A DNA stretch of 7,357 bases from Fusobacterium sp. (GCA_020024855.1 JAHHTB010000085.1:1-7357); one strand, 5' to 3'; shown: positions 1 through 3,956, numbered from the stretch's first letter. The notes: generated by a model not told the origin, from the sequence alone. Numbers and translations are program-made.

Positions 1-7
1 TCAAAGA

Positions 8-40
8 TTAAATTTTAAAAAATTTATCTTGACTTTTCAT
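8..40 (-). CDS. Possible 10-codon micro-ORF behind a strong ribosome site
   Basis: The sequence shows AAAGGAG, a 7-base spacer (ACCAACT), ATG, then MKSQDKFFKI and TAA. The ribosome site is as good as those of the real genes here and lies directly downstream of the 94-residue gene, so ribosomes probably load. The product is too short to recognise. It may be a true micro-ORF, a leader peptide, or the stub of a gene broken by a frameshift in the T-rich stretch after codon 6; the neighbouring frame also closes, at the TGA in bases 1-3. There is little basis for a function. Confidence 0.22.
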   Translation of the reverse strand: MKSQDKFFKI

Positions 41-61
41 AGTTGGTCTCCTTTAAAATTT

Positions 62-346
62 TTAGAAAAACTTTTTAAATTTATTTTTGAAAGCTTCTAA
101 TTGAGGACTTGGTTTAGGTAGTACTAGTTCTCTGTTATCTCCAAATAATGTTTCTTCACACTCGTTCATGAAAGCATTATATTCATCAAGTAGTCCTCTT
201 TCAGCTAGTAACTTTTGTCCTCTTACATCAGCAAAGTATTTATATTCTTTATATTGCTTTTCAATGTCTGTCATTTCTTCGCTTCCAACCAATAGTTCTT
301 TTATTTCTTTCACAACTTTTAAAATTTCTTTTATTTCTCTTAACAT
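62..346 (-). CDS. Small hypothetical phage protein (94 aa), probable tail region
   Basis: I do not recognise a family. The start is ATG with AAGGAG nine bases upstream. Residues 1-20 form a lysine- and glutamate-rich amphipathic helix (LREIKEILKVVKEIKELL) that looks like a short coiled coil, and the middle is charged and probably helical. The C-terminus reads LVLPKPSPQLEAFKNKFKKFF. The same PKPSxxLxAFKxKF pattern ends the 201-residue protein encoded 18 bases upstream, so the two may share a docking or assembly tag. The genes lie head to tail on one strand and are very likely co-transcribed. The tail-region placement is inferred from that neighbour, not from a domain. No signal peptide or membrane segment is visible. 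Confidence 0.75.
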   Translation of the reverse strand: MLREIKEILKVVKEIKELLVGSEEMTDIEKQYKEYKYFADVRGQKLLAERGLLDEYNAFMNECEETLFGDNRELVLPKPSPQLEAFKNKFKKFF

Positions 347-363
347 AATGTGTCACTCCTTTT

Positions 364-969
364 TTATTTTCTAATAGAATTGAATTTTTCTTTAAATGCT
401 TTTAATTTTTCACTAGGTTTTGGAAAAATTGGTAAATCTCTATCTTCTATTGTTGCTGGGTTTCCTAATGTATATGCCATATTTCTAAGTTTTATAAGCA
501 TATTCATGCACTCATTAGCTAACTCTGTTCCCATTTCTTTTAATGTACTAGGGGTATCAAGTTCAGAATATTCATTAATTTGAGCTTGTACTTTTTCTAA
601 GTCAGTAGCTAACTCTTCCCAAATATGATTATCCCAGTTCCATTCGACTCTAACACCTTCTATTTTTTCAACTGTAATAATTGAATTTGAAGAAACATCT
701 AAATATTGTCCGGGATTCAGTCTAACAATCTCTCCATTTAATTCTACTTCTTGTTTAGTTAAAGTATATAGCCCTTTTTTATATTTTTCATATGTTGTCA
801 TTTCTCTTATAACTTCATTATCTAAAATAGGATATTCATATTTTGTTGGACTCGCACAGTATTCTGTTTTCCAATCTGGATAGTAAAGAGAAGGATTTGT
901 TTTAAAATCCTCATAATCATAGTTAAGACTGATTAGGTGTTTTAGTTTCTCGTTATATATATGTGTCAT
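364..969 (-). CDS. Hypothetical phage protein (201 aa), tail-fibre-associated type
   Basis: The start is supported by AGGAGG six bases before the ATG. The N-terminal half is rich in aromatic residues and proline (for example SLYYPDWKTEYCASPTKYEYP), then comes a segment resembling the short beta-rich linker proteins found beside tail fibres (ELNGEIVRLNPGQYLDVSSN), a WNWDNHIWEE stretch, and a helical C-terminal third from about residue 120. The protein ends LPIFPKPSEKLKAFKEKF plus a few residues, matching the end of the 94-residue protein just downstream. I know of small proteins with this layout near tail-fibre genes of prophages from low-GC anaerobes, but cannot name a family with certainty. 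It could be a fibre-assembly protein, a fibre tip part or a lysogenic-conversion gene. No signal peptide is seen. No clear promoter is visible upstream, so it may be read from further away. Confidence 0.75.
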   Translation of the reverse strand: MTHIYNEKLKHLISLNYDYEDFKTNPSLYYPDWKTEYCASPTKYEYPILDNEVIREMTTYEKYKKGLYTLTKQEVELNGEIVRLNPGQYLDVSSNSIITVEKIEGVRVEWNWDNHIWEELATDLEKVQAQINEYSELDTPSTLKEMGTELANECMNMLIKLRNMAYTLGNPATIEDRDLPIFPKPSEKLKAFKEKFNSIRK

Positions 970-1024
970 TTTATCCTCCTAAATTTTTTAATTTATAATT
1001 GATCATTTGATTATTTTTTGATAT

Positions 1025-1064
1025 TTTAGATTGAAAAAATCTAAATAAATTTTATAATTTATTT
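1025..1064. repeat. Two abutting AT-rich inverted repeats
   Basis: TTTAGATT (1025-1032) pairs with AATCTAAA (1038-1045) across a 5-base loop. Overlapping it, AAATAAATT (1043-1051) pairs with AATTTATTT (1056-1064) across TTAT. The second is a 9-bp perfect stem. They may act as a weak bidirectional terminator or as integrase arm-site DNA, but the AT content makes chance a real possibility. Confidence 0.4.
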
Positions 1065-1230
1065 AAAAATTGTAGTTTTGTGAAAATTAGAAAACTATTG
1101 ATTTTACTAGCTTTTATAAATTCTCTTGTGAAGTGTCTTTAGGAGTTTTTCATAAAACACTTTTAAAATCATTAAATATAAAAGTCTTAATTTTATTGAC
1201 TTTTCGTAACTCTCGAAATTATCAAAAACT

Positions 1231-1252
1231 ACATAAATTATAAAATTTATGT
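1231..1252. repeat. 22-bp inverted repeat
   Basis: ACATAAATT (1231-1239) is followed after four bases by its exact reverse complement AATTTATGT (1244-1252). It lies about 40 bases upstream of the -35 box of the plus-strand toxin-like gene and just past the ATG-TAA element on the minus strand. A regulator site, a cruciform or chance are all possible. Confidence 0.4.
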
Positions 1253-1292
1253 AATATTACACTTGTTTTACATTGGAATCACTCCTTGAAAT

Positions 1293-1321
1293 TTGACTTT
1301 TTGTATTTAATTTGCTATAAT
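1293..1321 (+). promoter_or_regulatory. Near-consensus sigma-70 promoter of the toxin-like RNA gene
   Basis: TTGACT (1293-1298), a 17-base spacer and TATAAT (1316-1321), with an extended -10 (TGC just before TATAAT). It is the best promoter in the window and points against all neighbouring genes. The predicted start is near G1328. A perfect 12-bp palindrome, GTACTATAGTAC (1328-1339), sits exactly at the start point and could be an operator. Confidence 0.85.
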
Positions 1322-1327
1322 TAGGTT

Positions 1328-1339
1328 GTACTATAGTAC
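1328..1339. promoter_or_regulatory. 12-bp palindrome at the transcription start, possible operator
   Basis: GTACTATAGTAC reads the same on both strands and begins seven bases after the -10 box, a position where a bound repressor would block initiation. GTAC-N4-GTAC is close to the LexA box known from cyanobacteria (RGTACNNNDGTWCB). I do not know the box used by this host. The 3' half also takes part in the 5'-3' helix of the RNA, so the palindrome could be partly a by-product of that. Confidence 0.4.
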
Positions 1340-1446
1340 CCCGTTGGGTGATTAAATTGTGTTATTAAGCTTAGAATATTAGCCCTAATTTCGATTGGGG
1401 CTTTTATTCTGCCCTTAAGCAAGGTAGAAAACACAATTTAGTCTAG

Positions 1447-1458
1447 GGAGGAATGCTA
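1447..1458 (+). promoter_or_regulatory. Ribosome site of the 29-aa peptide, masked by its own 3' end
   Basis: GGAGG (1447-1451) lies eight bases before the ATG at 1460. GGAGGAATGCTA (1447-1458) is complementary to 1547-1559, apart from one bulged A at 1554. The masking segment includes the peptide's TAG stop and a CCTCC anti-Shine-Dalgarno. A second ATG at 1453 in another frame, only one base after GGAGG, would give 12 residues and is too close to be a good start. Confidence 0.7.
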
Positions 1459-1459
1459 A

Positions 1460-1549
1460 ATGAATATTTTTATTCAAAACATCAGCTTTGATGGTAACCT
1501 AGTTCTTTTACTAGTAGTTATCATCATTGTAATGTTGTACAGAAAGTAG
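1460..1549 (+). CDS. 29-aa single-span membrane peptide, candidate type I toxin
   Basis: The peptide starts MNIFIQNISFDGN, continues with an unbroken hydrophobic helix of about 13 residues (LVLLLVVIIIVML, 14-26), and ends YRK. Size, one membrane span and a basic tail are the usual traits of type I toxins such as Ldr, Ibs and DinQ, which insert into the inner membrane and depolarise it. There is no sequence match to a named family that I can see, and Fst or Hol_Tox do not fit. The gene has its own strong promoter, a structured leader of about 130 nt and a terminator, and is convergent with the integrase, whose stop codon lies in its T-run. The ATG at 1460 is chosen for its 8-base distance from GGAGG. 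Internal short hairpins (1462-1475, 1480-1493) may fold while it is being transcribed. Alternatives are a tiny phage membrane regulator or a leader peptide. Toxicity is inferred. Confidence 0.65.
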   Translation: MNIFIQNISFDGNLVLLLVVIIIVMLYRK

Positions 1550-1560
1550 CATTACCTCCA

Positions 1561-1580
1561 ACCCTTCGGGGTACTTTTTT
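1561..1580 (+). terminator. Intrinsic terminator of the toxin-like RNA
   Basis: ACCC-TTCG-GGGT (1561-1572) forms a short stem with a stable UUCG loop, then AC and six T (1575-1580). The stem is short for a terminator, but the same bases pair with 1335-1349 in the long 5'-3' helix, so the two structures compete or follow one another. The T-run overlaps the reversed stop codon of the integrase (1579-1581). Confidence 0.7.
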
Positions 1581-2562
1581 ATAGTCCAGCTCTTCTTCTT
1601 AACTCCAAAAGTCTTGCTTTTATTTCTTCTTCCTCTTTAGCTTTCACATAATGCTCAGATGTAACTTTAGAATCTTTATGGTATCCAAGCATAGCTCCAT
1701 CATTAACTGTTCCAGCACCACTTATAATATTTATTATTGTTTTCCTAATGCTATGAGGATAATAGTTCTCTATTCCTACTATTTTACCCATTTCACGAAC
1801 TCTAGCTCTTATAGTTTCTTTGCTCATCTGCTTATATACTCTATTGTATTTAGTGACAAATAACCAATCCAATTCTATTCCTAGTTTTTCTCTTTCCTTT
1901 ATCCATTCAATTAAAATATCCCTTGTTTCCTCAAAGAAAAGAACAGGTTTAATATACCCTTCTTTATGTCTAACTCCTACAAAAGAATTATTATTTAAGT
2001 CTAGCTGAGAAAGTTTTAAACTATGTCCAGCTGAGATCCTTACAGCACTATCTAAGAAAAGATTAAATATTAGTCTATCTTGTATATCAAACTTTTTCTT
2101 ATCTAGTTTCATCATAAAATTTATCTCCCAAATTTGCTTTTGAGATAAAAAGTATGATGTTCTTCTCTTATCACTTTCAGTTATTTTTATTTGCTCTATC
2201 TTTCTGAAGGGATTTATTTTAATGAGATCCCTCTTTTCACACCAATCCAAAAATGTAGATACAGCAGTTCTCTTATTTCTGATTGTCTGATTATTATTTC
2301 CTTGTTGGATACATAACAGTACATACCTTTCCCAAATCCCAGTGAAATTCTTAATGGTATCATCACTAAGAATATACCTGTTATTCTCATAAGTTTTTAA
2401 ATACTGAAAAAACAATTTTACATTGCTGAAATATGTTTTATAAGTAGTTTGCACAGTTTCTTTTGATTGTATAGCCTTGCTTGTTAAATAAGCATTGTAT
2501 ACTTCCCAATTTTTTCTATTTACTCCTAATTCCTGTGCTTCAATTATTAAATTTTTTTCCAT
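1579..2562 (-). CDS. int: Phage tyrosine recombinase (integrase)
   Basis: This is a complete site-specific recombinase for integrating and excising the phage, working on attachment sites as a tetramer. An N-terminal SAM-like core-binding domain covers about residues 25-110 and the catalytic domain about 130-320. All catalytic positions are present: R175 (DSAVRISAG), a beta-hairpin lysine (probably K200), H270 and R273 (HSIR), H295 (LGYH) and the nucleophile Y305 (EHYV). The length of 327 residues is normal for a XerC/D-sized phage integrase. There is no N-terminal arm-binding domain of the lambda type, though the first 25 residues could hold a short helix. The start is ATG with AAGGAG eight bases before it. 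It lies 66 bases downstream of the antirepressor, past a terminator, so it needs read-through or a weak promoter I cannot see clearly. The attachment site should lie close by, probably on the 3' side. Confidence 0.96.
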   Translation of the reverse strand: MEKNLIIEAQELGVNRKNWEVYNAYLTSKAIQSKETVQTTYKTYFSNVKLFFQYLKTYENNRYILSDDTIKNFTGIWERYVLLCIQQGNNNQTIRNKRTAVSTFLDWCEKRDLIKINPFRKIEQIKITESDKRRTSYFLSQKQIWEINFMMKLDKKKFDIQDRLIFNLFLDSAVRISAGHSLKLSQLDLNNNSFVGVRHKEGYIKPVLFFEETRDILIEWIKEREKLGIELDWLFVTKYNRVYKQMSKETIRARVREMGKIVGIENYYPHSIRKTIINIISGAGTVNDGAMLGYHKDSKVTSEHYVKAKEEEEIKARLLELRRRAGL

Positions 2563-2586
2563 TTTTCAATCTCCTTATATTTTTGT

Positions 2587-2619
2587 ATTAAAAAATCCCC
2601 AGTATCTCTACTGAGGATT
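2587..2619 (-). terminator. Intrinsic terminator after the antirepressor
   Basis: On the minus strand the stem AATCCTCAGTA / TACTGGGGATT (11 pairs including one U-G, loop GAGA) is followed by a run of six T. It begins ten bases after the antirepressor stop and ends that operon, partly isolating the integrase. Confidence 0.85.
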
Positions 2620-2628
2620 GATAAAATA

Positions 2629-3369
2629 TTAAGCCACTTCTATAAATTTATTTATAAAATACACCTGTCCCTTCCCTGTTATTTTAGGTGTTTTATTAAT
2701 TGTTATATGTCCATCCGAATGAGTTACAGCGGTTTCTTTTATTTCAAATAGCTTCATTTCCATAGCTTTTTGAGTTGGCATATTATAATCTGTTCCATTT
2801 CTTTTAATTAGATATCCATTATCTCTTAACCAAGAAAATAATCTCTTTTGTCCTATATCAATTCCATTTTGTTTTAGTATCTTTGCCATTTCTCCTATTA
2901 GTATGGTTGATTTTGATGTTTCTACTGCACTAGCAAATAAAACTTTTGGTTTTTGTTCTTCAAGTTTATTTTCTAAAACTTTTATTTGCTCTTTATATCC
3001 TAATACTTTTTTATTTTGTATTTGTAAAGCTCTTGCTAATATCATGTCTTCAGAATTCCAAGCTTCTTCACATTTGATAAAATACTCTCTAGCTTGTTTT
3101 CCTTTTTCATTTCTTTGTATCATTGATAACTCTTTTGCCATTGATATTTTCATTAAATGGTCAAAATATGTAGTTTCATTACCTTGAGCTGTTGCTCTTT
3201 TTTGAGCAATAGTTATAAAGTCTTTATTTTCAACAAATCCATATTCACACATTCTTGGAAACCAATCTTTATATTTTGTTTTTACTTCTAAAAATTGATG
3301 TAATTCTCTTGCACTTACTAATTGTTCTCCATTTTTTTCTTCTATTTTTATTAATTCAAATTTTTCCAT
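2629..3369 (-). CDS. Phage antirepressor, AntA/AntB plus KilAC domains
   Basis: Antirepressors of this type bind or titrate lysogeny repressors and help the phage switch to lytic growth. The N-terminal AntA/AntB domain covers about residues 1-105 and shows the usual LVSARELHQFLEVKTKYKDW and FVENKDF motifs followed by the YFDHLMKISMAKELSM block. A short charged coiled coil follows (about 118-142). The KilAC (ANT) C-terminal domain runs from about 150 to 245, with ILKQNGIDIGQKRLFSWLRD and the closing TGKGQVYFINKF. At 246 residues it is full length. The ATG overlaps the stop of the 65-residue gene (TAATG), so translation is coupled, and an AAGGAG lies eight bases ahead. Upstream are a ribbon-helix-helix repressor and an opposing small RNA, an arrangement that in phage P22 keeps the antirepressor silent in lysogens. 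The target repressor is not in this window. Confidence 0.94.
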   Translation of the reverse strand: MEKFELIKIEEKNGEQLVSARELHQFLEVKTKYKDWFPRMCEYGFVENKDFITIAQKRATAQGNETTYFDHLMKISMAKELSMIQRNEKGKQAREYFIKCEEAWNSEDMILARALQIQNKKVLGYKEQIKVLENKLEEQKPKVLFASAVETSKSTILIGEMAKILKQNGIDIGQKRLFSWLRDNGYLIKRNGTDYNMPTQKAMEMKLFEIKETAVTHSDGHITINKTPKITGKGQVYFINKFIEVA

Positions 3370-3566
3370 TATACCATCTCCTTTTTAACAACAAGTGTTT
3401 TCCTTTCTTTCATTGCAGAATATAACTTTTGAAAAGTTTCAGATTTTATTTTTGGGTCATCATTTTCATTTATTATAAAGCAATGAACTCCATTCATACA
3501 CATATACACTCCATTAATTGAATCAAAATTTTCATATTTGATAATACTGTTATTTGTTATTTCCAT
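3369..3566 (-). CDS. Hypothetical 65-aa protein, first gene of the antirepressor operon
   Basis: I do not recognise this protein. AGGAGG stands eight bases before the ATG, so the start is firm. The protein has a probable beta-rich first half (SINGVYMCMNGVHCFIINE) and a basic helical second half (KSETFQKLYSAMKERKTLVVKKEMV), with no membrane segment and no clear helix-turn-helix. Its stop overlaps the antirepressor start by one base, so the two are made together and it may assist or restrain the antirepressor. The region upstream (3590-3640) holds a divergent plus-strand RNA promoter and a 9-bp inverted repeat. No strong minus-strand promoter stands out, so the gene may be read from the repressor promoter at 3912-3884 through the intergenic region. 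The function remains unknown. Confidence 0.78.
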   Translation of the reverse strand: MEITNNSIIKYENFDSINGVYMCMNGVHCFIINENDDPKIKSETFQKLYSAMKERKTLVVKKEMV

Positions 3567-3589
3567 TAAAAAAACCTCCTAATTATTCA

Positions 3590-3618
3590 TTGATAACCAG
3601 AAGTTAATATGATATAAT
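3590..3618 (+). promoter_or_regulatory. Promoter of the small RNA opposing the antirepressor operon
   Basis: TTGATA (3590-3595), a 17-base spacer and TATAAT (3613-3618), with TGA just before the -10 giving an extended -10. The predicted start is A3625. It points away from the 65-residue gene and towards the end of the repressor gene. Confidence 0.8.
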
Positions 3619-3639
3619 AGATTTATCAGATAACTTCTG
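3598..3639. promoter_or_regulatory. 9-bp inverted repeat around the small RNA promoter, likely operator
   Basis: CAGAAGTTA (3598-3606) and TAACTTCTG (3631-3639) are exact reverse complements, 33 bases apart start to start, about three helical turns. They flank the -10 box and start point. The right arm overlaps TCAGA/TCTGA (3626-3640), whose TCAGA core also occurs in the GTCAGAC repeats of the repressor promoter. A dimeric regulator bound at both arms would control the small RNA and possibly the antirepressor operon. The regulator's identity is inferred. Confidence 0.55.
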
Positions 3640-3688
3640 AGTTTGTAGGATATTATTCGCATTTGGTCGTGGGGATAATATCCTTTTT
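3625..3688 (+). ncRNA. Predicted 64-nt small RNA, P22 sar-like position
   Basis: A consensus-like promoter and a strong terminator only about 60 bases apart define this RNA, and no open reading frame of use lies between them. It would have a 5' hairpin (TCAGA/TCTGA, 3626-3640) and a 10-bp terminator stem (3647-3684) with an 18-base loop. It is antisense to the spacer between the repressor gene and the 65-residue/antirepressor genes. In phage P22 the sar RNA lies antisense between arc and ant and blocks antirepressor synthesis. Here the RNA does not cover the next ribosome site, so it would work by colliding transcription, by pairing with read-through mRNA, or in trans. I do not recognise a named RNA family. 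Confidence 0.65.
3647..3688 (+). terminator. Intrinsic terminator of the small RNA
   Basis: AGGATATTAT (3647-3656) and ATAATATCCT (3675-3684) form a perfect 10-bp stem followed by five T (3684-3688). The T-run exists only on the plus strand, so the terminator serves the small RNA and not the repressor gene, whose stop codon (3689-3687) falls inside the T-run. Confidence 0.85.
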
Positions 3689-3857
3689 ATTTAAGGTCTT
3701 CTTTTAACTTTTTTATTCCTCTTCTTGTAGCTTCTCCTCTATCAATATTTTCTTGAACACAATATAAATCTAGTATTTCTTGTGATTCTCTATCTAACCT
3801 GACAGTGATTCTTTCTACTTTGGGATTTGTTGTAGGACGACCTATTTTTTTCTCCAT
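3687..3857 (-). CDS. Ribbon-helix-helix repressor (56 aa, Arc/CopG type)
   Basis: The 56-residue product begins MEKKIGRPTTNPKVERITVRLD and continues RESQEILDLYCVQENIDRGEATRRGIKKLKEDLK. The TVRLD strand followed by two helices, with a G-rich turn before RGEATRRGIKKL, is the ribbon-helix-helix fold. Such proteins form dimers, insert a two-stranded beta sheet into the major groove and repress phage or plasmid promoters. A basic KKIGRPT arm precedes the strand. AGGAGGTG lies five bases before the ATG. The gene has its own promoter with two GTCAGAC repeats, which fits self-repression. Downstream are the antirepressor operon and an opposing small RNA, as arc and sar precede ant in P22. There is no minus-strand terminator after it, so its transcript could run into the antirepressor genes. 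The targets are inferred. Confidence 0.87.
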   Translation of the reverse strand: MEKKIGRPTTNPKVERITVRLDRESQEILDLYCVQENIDRGEATRRGIKKLKEDLK

Positions 3858-3873
3858 TTTTCCACCTCCTTTT

Positions 3874-3912
3874 GTCTGACTAAATTATATATTATAGTCT
3901 GACAAAAGTCAA
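3874..3912 (-). promoter_or_regulatory. Repressor promoter with two GTCAGAC operator repeats
   Basis: On the minus strand, TTGACT (3912-3907), a 17-base spacer and TATAAT (3889-3884) put the start near 3877. GTCAGAC occurs twice, at 3903-3897 inside the spacer and at 3880-3874 over the start point, 23 bases apart and so on nearly the same helix face. This is a sound layout for autorepression by the ribbon-helix-helix protein. A second TATAAT (3896-3891) is only 10 bases from the -35 box and is not the functional one. Confidence 0.8.
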
Positions 3913-3956
3913 GAGAAATTTAAAAATTTTCTATTATATCATAAATTTTTTCCAAT

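Larger units (their letters stand above)
970..1292. other. AT-rich intergenic stretch with inverted repeats, no convincing gene
   Basis: This stretch separates the left gene pair from the plus-strand toxin-like gene. All six frames are broken by stops. It holds several inverted repeats (1025-1045, 1043-1064, 1180-1204, 1231-1252) and, on the minus strand, AAGGAG at 1287-1282 followed after eight bases by ATG directly fused to TAA (1273-1268). A 48-codon open stretch further down (about 1253-1110), with no start of its own apart from an internal ATG giving 21 residues, may be a decayed gene. Lying beyond the 3' side of the integrase gene, it could contain the phage attachment site, but no core can be named without the other junction. 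No tRNA end is visible. Confidence 0.6.
1328..1580 (+). ncRNA. Self-folding transcript, type I toxin mRNA-like
   Basis: The predicted RNA of about 250 nt runs from the promoter start to the terminator T-run. Three long-range helices can be traced by hand. Helix A pairs 1335-1349 with 1561-1575: 9 pairs, a UU/UU internal loop, 4 pairs. Helix B pairs 1350-1363 with 1430-1443 (14 pairs, one G-U) and encloses a further hairpin whose 9-bp tip stem, AGCCCUAAU/AUUGGGGCU (one G-U pair), carries a UUCG loop (1381-1402). Helix C pairs the Shine-Dalgarno and start region 1447-1458 with 1547-1559 (12 pairs, one bulged A). The helices abut, leaving only 1444-1446 and 1560 unpaired at the junction. Such closure of 5' to 3' end with a masked ribosome site is known from hok and aapA type I toxin mRNAs. 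The family is not one I recognise, and no antitoxin RNA has been identified. Confidence 0.7.

Noticed and set aside
168..583. Plus-strand open frames at 168-374 and 350-583
   Set aside because: They are antisense to the two left-hand genes, rich in Ser and Phe as expected of shadows, and have no ribosome sites.
970..1330. tRNA gene or tRNA 3' end as attachment core
   Set aside because: No T-arm GGTTCGAATCC-like sequence or acceptor stem could be found on either strand.
1328..1459. Riboswitch or HEARO/OLE-type large RNA
   Set aside because: I could not match the leader to any conserved ligand-binding core, and there is no HNH or IscB gene. The pairing to the 3' end explains the leader better.
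1335..1575. Miniature transposable element bounded by 15-bp inverted repeats
   Set aside because: The repeats are internal to the transcript, the flanks show no target duplication, and each arm fits an RNA helix joined to other helices.
1400..1600. A cis-antisense antitoxin RNA on the minus strand opposite the toxin-like gene
   Set aside because: The best minus-strand match is TATAAA near 1580 with a TTGGAG 19 bases upstream, which is weak, and no terminator follows at a sensible distance. The lock may work without one, or the antitoxin may be elsewhere.
1651..3187. Plus-strand open frames inside the integrase and antirepressor genes (1651-1863, 1820-2008, 2903-3187)
   Set aside because: They are shadows of well-supported minus-strand genes, without ribosome sites and with unlikely protein composition.
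3625..3688. The hairpin as a terminator for the repressor gene on the minus strand
   Set aside because: On that strand the stem is followed by ACAAACTC, not a T-run.
3590..3690. A P1/P7 c4-type antisense RNA cut from the antirepressor transcript
   Set aside because: c4 is transcribed in the same direction as ant, while this RNA runs the opposite way. The sar analogy fits better.
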